Source of the DNA: JBBQLG01 sp964251665
GTDB taxonomy: Bacteria > Bacteroidota > Bacteroidia > Cytophagales > Spirosomataceae
Length of the DNA stretch: 64,000 bases
Direction of reading: 5' to 3'
NCBI GenBank assembly: GCA_964251665.1
Contig: CAXUKO010000008.1
Span: 186,001 to 250,000, forward strand
A program made the translations under genes and the position numbers. This document shows positions 52,525-62,029 of the stretch, one piece after another. Within the stretch, counting starts at the first letter, position 1. Every line of letters starts with the position of its first letter. The notes below the pieces were generated by a model that worked only from the letters and a program-made list of their open reading frames with translations, did no database searches and was not told where the DNA came from.

Positions 52525-53964
52525 ATGCCGTATGTTTTCTTCTCCGCGCGCACCTATCAGATTGGTCTGCTGACTCTTTTCGCTGCTTTACTGGCCACCT
52601 TTTTTCGCCGGGCTGAATATTTTGACGAGGCCTGGTTTGCCGAGCAGTCATTCTGGCTTATCCGTGACGGCCGGGTGCGCTCTGAGTTATTCAGGGGGTA
52701 TAACGGGTGGGAGGCCGGGTTGTACGTCTACCATAAACTGTTTGTATACGCCGGAGCTGTAATAATGTCTATAACCGGTATTACGCTAGCAGCCAGTAAG
52801 TTAGTCAGCATTTTTTTTGGTTTGGCTGGTGGCGGTCTGGTCTGGCTGCACGGACGGAACACGGCGCGTGAGCGGCAATGTATAGCCCTTTTTCTCTATG
52901 CGGGCTGCGGGACATTTATCCGGTACGTATCGGTCAATCGCCCCGAAACCATGTGCATGGCGCTGGGTTTTGCCTCCTACTTAGCCCTTGACCCGCCGGG
53001 TCCGATTCGCAGCAAGCCCATAGCGGCCGGTATACTGGCGGGCTTATCTGTACTCACGCATCTGAATGGCTTGATTTACGTTAGCGCCGGTGCGAGTTGG
53101 TTATTGATAAAATCCGGCTGGCGGTCTGCTTTCTTGTTCAGCACTGCGGCTTTTATTATCATAAGTTTTTATGGATTAGATGCACTGCTGGACGGCCGAA
53201 TGATGGTTTTGGTAAATCAATTTCTGCACGACCCGGCTACGCAGCAAAACTTTCACCTGGCCGATAAGCTCAATATATTGATCAATTTTCACCAGATTTT
53301 TTTCTACGGATTATATGAAACAGCCCTGACTGTATTTGTGCTGCTTTGTGCAATTGCCTGCCGCAAGCAACTGGCTTTCCGACAGCCAGTTTTACTATAT
53401 ACTGTACTTTTAATCGGCTCATTCTGGTTATTGACGAAAGGTATTACAGACATTTACTTCCTCTTATTTCTGCCCTGGCTGGCCATATTACCGGCTAGCT
53501 GGTTAACAGCGTATGTGCAGTTTCAACCCGTCTGGCAAAAAACCTTTGTCCGTATTCTGCTTGTCGGTTACGGATGCATTGCCATCATACAACTGGCTGC
53601 TGTCTTAAAAGAAAATAGAGCCTTGCCGGATACCGAAGCCCATAATGCCCGTTTAGCCAGTTACATGCCCCATAAACAAACGGCCGTTATTACCCCGTTA
53701 GAATTTTTCTTTGGTCAAATGGAGCATTATAGAATCCGGGGATTGACCTACTATTTATTGCTGGAGCAGGAAAAAGGCAGAATACCCCTGGCCAAATTTT
53801 TCTGGCTAGCTAACCGCGATCAGGTCGAGTATATTGTAAGCGATCACCGGCTGAATGCCAGCTATGACATTCCGGTAAATGCACCCGCTCGCATTGGCGT
53901 TTACCGGCGCGTTTTTCAGGATCAATGGAATACCATCTACGCCCGAATACCCGATAAGCGGTAA
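52525..53964 (+). CDS. GT-C fold membrane glycosyltransferase
   Basis: The 479-residue product has about ten predicted helices. After the first helix comes RRAEYFDEAWFAEQS, the acidic loop (Asp-Glu) of GT39/ArnT-type enzymes that use polyprenyl-phosphate sugars. The C-terminal soluble part has VEYIVSDHRLNASY. It likely moves sugars to lipid or protein on the periplasmic side. Its substrate is unknown. Its start is 20 nt after the FkbM gene. Confidence 0.85.
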   Translation: MPYVFFSARTYQIGLLTLFAALLATFFRRAEYFDEAWFAEQSFWLIRDGRVRSELFRGYNGWEAGLYVYHKLFVYAGAVIMSITGITLAASKLVSIFFGLAGGGLVWLHGRNTARERQCIALFLYAGCGTFIRYVSVNRPETMCMALGFASYLALDPPGPIRSKPIAAGILAGLSVLTHLNGLIYVSAGASWLLIKSGWRSAFLFSTAAFIIISFYGLDALLDGRMMVLVNQFLHDPATQQNFHLADKLNILINFHQIFFYGLYETALTVFVLLCAIACRKQLAFRQPVLLYTVLLIGSFWLLTKGITDIYFLLFLPWLAILPASWLTAYVQFQPVWQKTFVRILLVGYGCIAIIQLAAVLKENRALPDTEAHNARLASYMPHKQTAVITPLEFFFGQMEHYRIRGLTYYLLLEQEKGRIPLAKFFWLANRDQVEYIVSDHRLNASYDIPVNAPARIGVYRRVFQDQWNTIYARIPDKR

Positions 53965-54097
53965 GCTGAAAATGGAAACCGGTTGTCTTTTATCGGGAAA
54001 CCGGACTTGGTTTTTGACAAAAATCCGCCGTGAACAGCAACGAATTAGCGAACGGTTGATTTACGGCTCGGGCGACGGGTAAAATTTACTAATTCAG

Positions 54098-54115
54098 GGA
54101 TGTTTTATAACTTAC
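54098..54115 (+). repeat. Second copy of the 18-nt sequence
   Basis: GGATGTTTTATAACTTAC is identical to 51627-51644. Here it lies 65 nt before the ATG at 54180. The ATG within it opens a 27-codon frame that ends on the cytochrome start (TCATGA). Confidence 0.5.
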
Positions 54116-54179
54116 CCCCGCATTGGTCAGCACCGTTGCCTACGGGTTCGGTAACGCTGAACAAATCGTCTGCTCATTC

Positions 54180-56195
54180 ATGAAACATACACTTATCGCT
54201 GGCCTGACCTGCTTAACAATGGCCGGTGCCTGGGCGCAGGAATCGCCCAAAGAAGAAGATTTTTATAAAATCACGAAGGTATCTTCGCCCGAAGGGACGC
54301 TGCTTGAAGTGGGCGGCCTTACCGTAATGCCCAACGGCGATCTGGGCGTAGCAACACGCCGGGGTGACATATTTATCGTTGAAAACCCTACGAGCCGTAA
54401 GCCTTATTTCCGCAAATACGCATCGGGACTTCACGAACTTCTGGGGTTAGCCTATAAGGATGGAGCGCTGTACTGCGCGCAACGGGGCGAACTCACTAGA
54501 GTTACCGATGCAAATCACGATGGCAAGGCGGATACCTTCGAAACGATCTATGCCTGGCCCATTTCGGGGCACTACCATGAATATAGTTTTGGGCCTAAAA
54601 TTGCCCCCGATGGCAGTTTTTTTGTGACAGGTAATGTCGCCTTCGGTGACGAAGAATGGTGGCGGGGTGAAAGCCGGGTGCCCTGGCGCGGCTGGACCAT
54701 GAAAATCTCCGAAGATGGCAAAATGGAGCCCTGGGCTACTGGTATGCGCTCCCCCTGCGGACTTGGCATGATCGACGGTGAGCTGTTTTACGCAGATAAT
54801 CAGGGCGATTGGATGGGGTCGGGCGGGATTGTGCACCTCAAGAAAGGGTCGTTCGTTGGCCACCCGGCCGGATTACGCTGGACGGGAATGCCGGGCTCAC
54901 CCCTGAAATTAACGGCTGAGCAGATCTACGCTCAGGTGGATGAACGCCGTATCCGGGACGATGATGGACGAGCTATCAAGCCAGAAAACCGGGTTAATGA
55001 AAAATTCGTCTCGTTCTATGAGATGAAGAAAGCCCTGCCTGACGCGCCGATTCAAACCCCGGCCGTCTGGTTGCCACACGGTATTCAGGGTATTTCCAAC
55101 TCAGAAATCCTGCCCATTCCCGAGGGAACGTTCGGGCCGTTTGCGAGCAGTCCGACGAATCAGCAACTTTTAGTGGGCGATCAGGGACAGAGCAAGATCA
55201 TGCGTGTGTTTCTGGAGAAGGTGAACGGCGAGTATCAGGGTGCCTCATTCGATTTCCGGTCGGGCTTCCGGTCGGGCGTATTGCGCATGGCCTGGGCGAA
55301 CGACGGGTCGCTGTTCGTTGGGGAAACCAACCGGGGCTGGGGGTCAGCGGGGGAGGCCAACGAGGGCCTGCAGCGTTTGTTCTGGAACCATCAAATGCCG
55401 TTTGAAATGCGGGCGGTACGGGCCATGCCCGACGGGTTCGAGGTTGAATTTACCTCGCCCGTAGATCGACAATCGGCCGAGGATCTGGCATCTTATAAAG
55501 TTGAGAGTTTCATTTACAAATACCACGCGGTGTACGGCAGTCCGCCGGTTAACAAGGAGAAACACTCGGTGAAGGGCGTAAAACTGTCGCCCGACGGCCT
55601 GAAAGCAAGGGTCATTGTCGATAACCTGCGTCCCTACTATATTCATGACATCAATCTGGATGGTGTACGCAGTCAGGACGGTGCGTTTTCGCTCATTCAT
55701 CCCACGGCGTATTACACACTGAACAGCATACCGCAAGGGCAAAAACTGGCAATGAGTGAGGTGAGTACCCGCAACTCGGCCATAACGGCTACTACGCCGG
55801 CTCCTGCCGGTAGCGCCGGTAAAAAAGCGGGTGTAAAGCCGGGGAGTAAAACCAGTGCGGTCGCCAAACCCGCTACCAAAACTGGGGAAACGCTGGCTAT
55901 GGTGGCTCCGACGTACGATGAAATTAAGCCCCTCCTGACTAAACATACCTGTTTAGCCTGCCATCAGGCCTATAAGAAACAGGTTGGGCCCGCTTACTCC
56001 GAAGTGGCCAAACGCCGGTACACTAACAACGAAATTGTCGAACTGATTTATAATCCCAAACCGCAGCACTGGCCCGATTATCCGGTTGAGATGGCCCCGA
56101 TGCCTCAGGTACCGCGTGCCGATGCCCTCAAGATTGCGGCCTGGATTAACTCCCTCGGTGCAGCTAAAGCGTCGGAGGGAGCGCCCAAGCCGTAA
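54180..56195 (+). CDS. Secreted beta-propeller protein fused to cytochrome c
   Basis: ATG 54180 gives MKHTLIAGLTCLTMAGAWAQ, a good signal peptide, and 671 residues; a longer frame lacks it. The large N-terminal part is a beta-propeller like sugar/PQQ dehydrogenases or membrane-bound dehydrogenase domains (LTVMPNGDLGVATRRGDIFI, DNQGDWMGSGGIVHL, VGETNRGWG). A Lys/Ala/Thr linker (about 545-585) leads to a heme domain with CLACH and Met in EMAPMPQVP. The heme domain matches the separate cytochrome at 15574-15972. It probably oxidises a sugar or alcohol and passes electrons on. Confidence 0.88.
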   Translation: MKHTLIAGLTCLTMAGAWAQESPKEEDFYKITKVSSPEGTLLEVGGLTVMPNGDLGVATRRGDIFIVENPTSRKPYFRKYASGLHELLGLAYKDGALYCAQRGELTRVTDANHDGKADTFETIYAWPISGHYHEYSFGPKIAPDGSFFVTGNVAFGDEEWWRGESRVPWRGWTMKISEDGKMEPWATGMRSPCGLGMIDGELFYADNQGDWMGSGGIVHLKKGSFVGHPAGLRWTGMPGSPLKLTAEQIYAQVDERRIRDDDGRAIKPENRVNEKFVSFYEMKKALPDAPIQTPAVWLPHGIQGISNSEILPIPEGTFGPFASSPTNQQLLVGDQGQSKIMRVFLEKVNGEYQGASFDFRSGFRSGVLRMAWANDGSLFVGETNRGWGSAGEANEGLQRLFWNHQMPFEMRAVRAMPDGFEVEFTSPVDRQSAEDLASYKVESFIYKYHAVYGSPPVNKEKHSVKGVKLSPDGLKARVIVDNLRPYYIHDINLDGVRSQDGAFSLIHPTAYYTLNSIPQGQKLAMSEVSTRNSAITATTPAPAGSAGKKAGVKPGSKTSAVAKPATKTGETLAMVAPTYDEIKPLLTKHTCLACHQAYKKQVGPAYSEVAKRRYTNNEIVELIYNPKPQHWPDYPVEMAPMPQVPRADALKIAAWINSLGAAKASEGAPKP

Positions 56196-56288
56196 GATGT
56201 GATGGTTTGCCGGTGGTTACTCACCTGGTATAACCAGTTTAGAACTTCCCATAAAATTTCGGCTACCCATTTTTCTCGTATGTATGAA

Positions 56289-56318
56289 CAACACCCGACT
56301 TCAACAAGTCGGGTGTTG
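56289..56318 (+). terminator. Hairpin after the cytochrome fusion gene
   Basis: CAACACCCGACTT (56289-56301) pairs perfectly with 56306-56318 around a CAAC loop. The T run is weak. It lies about 90 nt after the stop. Confidence 0.65.
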
Positions 56319-56463
56319 CCGTTTATGGGCTTTTGTGACCGATGGTCAATTCGCTTGACTATTTTTTAGGCAGCCGGAACTTATCCACAAACATAGATGG
56401 TTAGGCATTAAATTCTGATGAAAATGGGTTAAAACACAGGTTCATTGGCTGATTCCACCTGTT

Positions 56464-59103
56464 ATGAAACACAACTCTACTGCACTTTATAACGGTATTA
56501 TTTTAAGAAATACCGTGCCTAACCAGTTGATAATCAAAATATGTAGACTGGTTGGTGTTGTTGCTCTGGCATTGCTTTCCTTTGCTCATCCGCTGCTTGC
56601 CCAAACTATAACGATTCGGGGAAAAGTAGTGGACGCTAAGAATAACGAAGCCATTCTATTCGCCAACGTTCAGATCGTAGGGACGACTACCGGAACGCAG
56701 ACAGACCTTAACGGAGCGTATGCACTCAATGTAAAGCCGGGCGAAATTACTCTCAAATTCTCCTACGTCGGCTACACTCCCGAAACCCGGACACTCACCA
56801 CCGACAGTACCAAACGAATTACCCTGCTCAACATTCGGCTAAAACCCCAGGCTAATAGTCTTAGTGAGGTTACTGTGCGCGGCAAGAAAGACCGCTATCG
56901 CAACCGGGATAATCCTGCTGTGGATCTGATCGAGAAAGTCATAGCTAACAAGAGTAAAAACCGGCGCGAATCCTTCGATTACTACCAGTACAACAAGTAC
57001 GAAAAGATCGAGTTCGACCTCAGCAATGTCTCCGATAAATTCAGGAATCGGCGGTCGCTCAAGAAATTCGATTTCGTGTTCAACTACCTCGATACCTCAC
57101 AGGTGACCGGGAAAGTGAACCTGCCGATGTACCTTAAAGAGTCGGCGTTCAATGTTTATTACCGGAAGTCCCCTGAGAAGAAACGTGAGGTGCTACAGGG
57201 TGAGCGCACGACCGGAATTGGCGGCTACGTGGATGGCAACGGCATCAAATCCTATCTGGAAACGCTGTACCAGGACATAAACATTTACGACGGGCAGATT
57301 CTCCTGCTGGCTCAGCAATTTCTCGGCCCCACCTCGCCATTAGCCCCGCAGTTTTACAAGTACGTAATTGTAGACACAACCGAGATTAAGGGCATTAAAT
57401 GCGTGAACCTTGGTTTTTCACCCCGGAACAAAACCGATTTATTGTTTCAGGGCACAATGGCCATCGCGCTCGATTCGAGTTACGCCATTCGCAAAGTGGA
57501 GATGGGCTTTGCCAAAGACATCAACGTCAATTACGTAACCGACCTACGGATTTCACAGGAATACGACGCTGTTGACGATCAGGAAGGGCTGATGCTGACG
57601 AAAGACGAACTGGCCATCGAATTTAACCTTCTCAAGAAGGATAATGGCATGGGCCTTTTCGGACAGCGGAGTGTTTCGTACAACGGCTACAAAATCAATA
57701 AACCCATTGAAAGTCAGTTGCTGACCGGCCTGGCGAACGATGAGGTGAAGGAAGCCCTTAACCGCGACGAGTCATTTTGGACACAGGCGCGTCACCGGCC
57801 GTTATCGGTGAAAGAGCAGGGTATTTATACGATGGTCGATAGTATCAAAAATGTGCCTCTGTTTCGCAAGGTGGTTAATACCGCGCTGTTTCTGGCAGAG
57901 GGGTACAAGCCCATCGGCGGATTTGAGATTGGGCCGGTTAACACGTTTTACAGCTTTAACCCGGTCGAGGGATTTCGGATTCGGGCGGGTGGCCGCACAA
58001 CGGCGGCTTTCAGCGAGCGGCTGGCCCTGGAAGGCTACGGAGCGTATGGTTTTCGCGATAAACAGGTAAAATATTACGGTTCGGCCGCGTGGTCGCTAAC
58101 CGATCATAATGTGTACACCTACCCGGTGAAGCGTATCCGGGCCAGTTATCAGCACGAAATCCGGATTCCGGGACAGGAATTGCAGTTTATTCAGGAAAGC
58201 AATTTTTTACTGTCGTTCAAACGCGGGCAGAACAACCGATTCACCTACAATTCGGTCTGGAACATCGACTACCTCAACGAGTCGAAGAGTGGGCTGGCCC
58301 TAACGTTGAGTGCACGGGGGGTACAACAGTCTCCGGCTGGTATTCTGGAGTTCGATGCCTATACGCCGGAAGGAAATCTGACCCGGATACCGACTATCAG
58401 CACAACCGAACTGACCGTTGGGCTTCGTTATGCTCCGCACGAGCAGTTTTATCAGGGAAAAACGTACCGGGTGCCGATTGTAAACAAATACCCGATTTTT
58501 CAGGTCCGCTATACGGCTGGTATTAAAGACCTATTGGGGGGCGATTACAATTTCCACCGCCTGACCGGCTACGCCAACAAACGCTTTCTCATCGTACCGA
58601 TTGGCTTCACCGACGTAAGTCTGGAAGGAGGGGCAACGTTTGGTAAAGTACCGTTTCCGCTACTGACGATTCACCGGGCCAACCAGAGTTACGCCTACCA
58701 GCCCGAGTCGTATAACATGATGAACTTCATGGAGTTTATCAGCGACCACTATGGAGCGGTATTTATTGACCATCACTTCAACGGAGCTATTTTCAACCGG
58801 CTACCGCTGATCAAGAAGCTCAAACTCCGCGAACTGATTACCTTTAAAAGCCTCTGGGGCGGCATCAGTGACGATAACCGCCCGACGCCCGGCAATGGGC
58901 TGCTGCGCCTGCCCGTCGATCCGACGACAGGCATACCAATTTCGTATGCACTGGGCAGCAAACCCTATATGGAAGCCAGTATCGGCATTGCCAACATCTT
59001 TAAAGTGCTGCGGGTTGACTTTGTGAAGCGGTTAACCTATCTCGATAATCCCAACGCACCCAATCGGGTTGGTATACGGTTTCGGATGAAATTTGATTTT
59101 TAA
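56464..59103 (+). CDS. DUF5686 outer-membrane protein with carboxypeptidase-like domain
   Basis: The 879 residues begin with an N-terminal extension and signal (LLSFAHPLLAQ), then a carboxypeptidase-like regulatory domain (about 48-130, IRGKVVDAKNNEAILFANVQ) and DUF5686. The C-terminal half has barrel-type strands and ends RFRMKFDF with a terminal Phe, as outer-membrane barrels do. It may take part in uptake or envelope building; function is unknown. A gene for a GT-B-like protein follows after 14 nt. Confidence 0.9.
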   Translation: MKHNSTALYNGIILRNTVPNQLIIKICRLVGVVALALLSFAHPLLAQTITIRGKVVDAKNNEAILFANVQIVGTTTGTQTDLNGAYALNVKPGEITLKFSYVGYTPETRTLTTDSTKRITLLNIRLKPQANSLSEVTVRGKKDRYRNRDNPAVDLIEKVIANKSKNRRESFDYYQYNKYEKIEFDLSNVSDKFRNRRSLKKFDFVFNYLDTSQVTGKVNLPMYLKESAFNVYYRKSPEKKREVLQGERTTGIGGYVDGNGIKSYLETLYQDINIYDGQILLLAQQFLGPTSPLAPQFYKYVIVDTTEIKGIKCVNLGFSPRNKTDLLFQGTMAIALDSSYAIRKVEMGFAKDINVNYVTDLRISQEYDAVDDQEGLMLTKDELAIEFNLLKKDNGMGLFGQRSVSYNGYKINKPIESQLLTGLANDEVKEALNRDESFWTQARHRPLSVKEQGIYTMVDSIKNVPLFRKVVNTALFLAEGYKPIGGFEIGPVNTFYSFNPVEGFRIRAGGRTTAAFSERLALEGYGAYGFRDKQVKYYGSAAWSLTDHNVYTYPVKRIRASYQHEIRIPGQELQFIQESNFLLSFKRGQNNRFTYNSVWNIDYLNESKSGLALTLSARGVQQSPAGILEFDAYTPEGNLTRIPTISTTELTVGLRYAPHEQFYQGKTYRVPIVNKYPIFQVRYTAGIKDLLGGDYNFHRLTGYANKRFLIVPIGFTDVSLEGGATFGKVPFPLLTIHRANQSYAYQPESYNMMNFMEFISDHYGAVFIDHHFNGAIFNRLPLIKKLKLRELITFKSLWGGISDDNRPTPGNGLLRLPVDPTTGIPISYALGSKPYMEASIGIANIFKVLRVDFVKRLTYLDNPNAPNRVGIRFRMKFDF

Positions 59104-59117
59104 CGTACTTTGCACCT

Positions 59118-60161
59118 ATGACGAAACGAATCCTATTCATTACCGGCTCGCTGAACCAAACGTCGCAGATGCACCAGATTGGGCAACAACTGGCCGGAGA
59201 ATATGAGTGCTGGTATAGTCAGATATACGCTGACTCGTTAGCCATCAATTTTGCAGTCCGGCAGGGCTGGCTCGATCATACCGTATTGGCCGGCAAATTC
59301 CGCGAGCGTTCAGAGCAGTACCTCCATGATCACAACCTGTTGATCGACTACAGGGGTGAAAAGCATCAGTACGATCTGGTTGTGCTGTGTTCGGATATGC
59401 TGTTGCCCGCTAACATCCGCGCTACCAAAACGGTCTGGGTGCAGGAAGGTATGGTCGATGAAGTAACGTTGCTGACCAGGATTGTAAAGGCACTCAAGCT
59501 CCCGCGTTATCTCAGCGTAGGCACATCTCTCAACGGCTCGTCGAACCTGTGCGACGTGTATTGCACAGCGTCAGAGGGCTATAAATCGTTTTTCACGCAG
59601 ATGGGAACCGATGCCGGAAAACTGTTCGTAACAGGTATTCCGAACTTCGATAACGTCGCTCAGTTTCAGAATAATAACTTCCCGCACCATGGTTATGTTA
59701 TGGTGGCGACGTCGGATATCCGGGAGACTTTTCGGATGGAGAACCGGGTTGGCTTTATTAAAAAGTGCGTAGATATTGCCGCTGGCCGACCGCTGCTGTT
59801 CAAGTTTCACCCCAATGAAAACTGGGAACGATCGGAGGCCGAAGTGCGCGAAAATACACCCAAAGGTACCTTAATCTATCAGGCGGGTAGTACCAACGAT
59901 ATGATTGCGAACTGTGAGGAGTTAATCACGCAGTATTCAACGGTGGTTTACGTCGGTATTGCGCTGGGTAAGAAGGTACATTCGTATTTTGACCTCGATA
60001 CGCTGTACCAGCAGGCTCCGATTCAAAACGGCGGCACCTCAGCCCGCAACATCGCCAACATCTGTCGGGCATTCATTAATTTCACAGGCAAAAAAGAACA
60101 ATTTGTTAAGTCGTATCAATACCAGCCTGTACCCAACGCGTTAAATCCCCACGCAGTGTAA
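59118..60161 (+). CDS. GT-B-like glycosyl/glycerophosphotransferase-type protein
   Basis: This soluble 347-residue product has a Rossmann-like start (ILFITGSLNQTSQMHQIGQQ) and a C-terminal half with LLFKFHPNENWERSEAE, GSTNDMIANCEELITQYSTV and IALGKKVHSYFD. The His in KFHPN and the Glu/Ser-Thr pattern match CDP-glycerol transferase and KpsC/KpsS-like GT-B enzymes. It starts the likely surface-sugar cluster. I cannot name the substrate. Confidence 0.65.
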   Translation: MTKRILFITGSLNQTSQMHQIGQQLAGEYECWYSQIYADSLAINFAVRQGWLDHTVLAGKFRERSEQYLHDHNLLIDYRGEKHQYDLVVLCSDMLLPANIRATKTVWVQEGMVDEVTLLTRIVKALKLPRYLSVGTSLNGSSNLCDVYCTASEGYKSFFTQMGTDAGKLFVTGIPNFDNVAQFQNNNFPHHGYVMVATSDIRETFRMENRVGFIKKCVDIAAGRPLLFKFHPNENWERSEAEVRENTPKGTLIYQAGSTNDMIANCEELITQYSTVVYVGIALGKKVHSYFDLDTLYQQAPIQNGGTSARNIANICRAFINFTGKKEQFVKSYQYQPVPNALNPHAV

Positions 60162-60258
60162 CTTGCACGTTCTCATCGCATGAATGGTGGTGTACCGGGG
60201 TGCCGAACTCAATTGTAGCCCGGTTTGTAACGCTGACTAAGCCAGACTTTTTTGCCCT

Positions 60259-61080
60259 ATGCCCGGTTTTCCTTCCATTTTAGTTGTGGTTCAGGCGCGG
60301 ATGACGTCAAGCCGGTTACCCGGTAAGGTGTTGCTGCCGATTCTTGGCGAACCATTGATCGTCCGCATGGTCGAACGGCTGCGGATGGCTAAAACGCCGT
60401 TTCAGATTGTTGTCGCCACCTCTACTGACCCCGCCGATGACGTGCTGGTCGCTCTTTGTCGGGACCATAAAATAGATTGTTTTCGGGGTGACCTGGTCGA
60501 TTGCCTCGATCGGCATTATCAAGCCGCTGTGCAGTACGGGGCTGATGTTGTCGTTAAAATACCTTCCGATTGCCCCCTCATCGACCCCCGGATTATCGAT
60601 CAGGTGATGGGTGCTTACCTCGCCAATCCCGACCAGTATGATTTCGTCAGTAACCTGCATCCTCCTACTTGGCCCGATGGTAATGATGTCGAAATCATGA
60701 CATTCGACTGCCTGAAAACTACTTGGCAGGAAGCTGCCAAACTTCACGAACGCGAGCATACCACGCCTTATATGTGGGATATGCCCGGCCGTTTTCGCGT
60801 GGGTAACGTTGTTTGGTCAAGGGGGCTCGACTACTCAATGTCGCACCGGTTTACGATTGATTACCGGGCGGATTACGAATTTATCGAACAGGTTTTTTTA
60901 GAACTATACTCCGAAAATCCCGCGTTTTCCTGCGAAGACATTGTAGATTTGCTGGAACGCAAGCCAGAACTCTACCAGATCAATGCCAGCTATGCGGGCG
61001 TGAACTGGTATCGGCATCATTTGAATGAGTTGAACACTGTCTCGGCTGACCAAACCAAACAGGTTACCGGAAACCCATAA
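60259..61080 (+). CDS. SpsF-like cytidylyl/nucleotidyltransferase
   Basis: The 273-residue product has the nucleotide-sugar pyrophosphorylase start VVVQARMTSSRLPGKVLLPI, where Arg and Lys bind nucleotide phosphates. DCPLIDPRIID and GNDVEIMTFDCL follow the SpsF and CMP-acylneuraminate synthetase pattern. It likely activates a sugar as a CMP- or other NDP-derivative for surface glycan. The next gene starts 4 nt after its stop. Confidence 0.88.
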   Translation: MPGFPSILVVVQARMTSSRLPGKVLLPILGEPLIVRMVERLRMAKTPFQIVVATSTDPADDVLVALCRDHKIDCFRGDLVDCLDRHYQAAVQYGADVVVKIPSDCPLIDPRIIDQVMGAYLANPDQYDFVSNLHPPTWPDGNDVEIMTFDCLKTTWQEAAKLHEREHTTPYMWDMPGRFRVGNVVWSRGLDYSMSHRFTIDYRADYEFIEQVFLELYSENPAFSCEDIVDLLERKPELYQINASYAGVNWYRHHLNELNTVSADQTKQVTGNP

Positions 61081-61084
61081 ACGC

Positions 61085-61942
61085 ATGCATTTAGAAACCC
61101 TCGAACACCTTCAGCAACGTGCCTTGCGCGTACGCGAGCATATTGTTCGGCTCTCGACCGATGGCGGTTGTTTTGTCGGCGCGTCACTCTCCGCGACCGA
61201 CCTGATGGTCTATCTCTACGATGATTTCCTGAACGTGAATCAGGACAATCTGAAAGACCCCAGCCGCGATTACCTGTTTTTGTCCAAAGGGCATGACGTG
61301 CCTGCTCTCTACGGCACCTTTGTCGAGTTGGGCTGGCTGGCGGCTGACCGACTCAACAATCACCTCTCTACTGACGACTCGATTTATTGGCACCCGAACG
61401 TAAAGATTCCGGGTATCGAATTTCACTCGGGCTCGCTGGGGCATCTGCCGTCGGTAGCGCTGGGCGTGGCCCTGGATTGTAAAATCAGTGGTACCCCCAA
61501 CAAAGTCGTTTGCATTCTGGGTGATGGTGAATTAAACGAAGGTTCGGTTTGGGAAGCGGTGCTGGTCGCCAATGCTTATAAATTAGACAACCTGCTATTC
61601 CTGGTCGATCGGAACCACTTCCAGGCCAATATGCCTACTGAAGAACTGATCCCGCTGGAGCCGTTGGCTGATAAGTTTGCCGCTTTTGGGGCTTCAGTAA
61701 AACGGATTGACGGACATAGTTTTGAGGCCATTGACGGCGCTCTATCACAATTCCCTTTCGAGACTGGTAAGCTGAATGTCCTTATCGCCGATACGGTTCG
61801 GGGTAAGGGCCTGCCCAGTATTGAAGCCCGTGCTGATCGCTGGTTCTGCAACTTCACCCACGAGGAAGTCGCTGCTCTGTTAGATGAACTGCATGGCGAA
61901 GCTAAGGCTACGCTGGAATCTGAAACGCTGGTAGTGAGATAA
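61085..61942 (+). CDS. Transketolase, N-terminal (TPP-binding) half
   Basis: The 285-residue product has the TPP motif GDGELNEGSVWEA with LVDRNHFQ 35 residues on, and SKGHDVPALYG, HSGSLGHLPSVALG of transketolase. Its missing C-terminal half is a separate gene at 62030-62968. Split transketolases occur in sugar and secondary-metabolism clusters, so here the substrate may be a glycan precursor and not pentose phosphates. It starts 4 nt after the nucleotidyltransferase. Confidence 0.93.
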   Translation: MHLETLEHLQQRALRVREHIVRLSTDGGCFVGASLSATDLMVYLYDDFLNVNQDNLKDPSRDYLFLSKGHDVPALYGTFVELGWLAADRLNNHLSTDDSIYWHPNVKIPGIEFHSGSLGHLPSVALGVALDCKISGTPNKVVCILGDGELNEGSVWEAVLVANAYKLDNLLFLVDRNHFQANMPTEELIPLEPLADKFAAFGASVKRIDGHSFEAIDGALSQFPFETGKLNVLIADTVRGKGLPSIEARADRWFCNFTHEEVAALLDELHGEAKATLESETLVVR

Positions 61943-61947
61943 AATAC

Positions 61948-62016
61948 GTATCCCAGACGCCCACGTCTGGTCGTTTAGCGGCCAGTTAACTAACCAGACG
62001 TAGGCGTCTGGGGTAC
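61948..62016. repeat. Dispersed hairpin element, copy C
   Basis: Arms 61948-61971 and 61993-62016 pair over 24 bp with one mismatch and one G-T wobble around a 21-nt loop. The arm has CCCAGACGCCCACGTCTGG. The element starts 5 nt after the stop of the first transketolase gene and ends 13 nt before the ATG of the second. Confidence 0.9.
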
Positions 62017-62029
62017 ACAAAACTGAATC

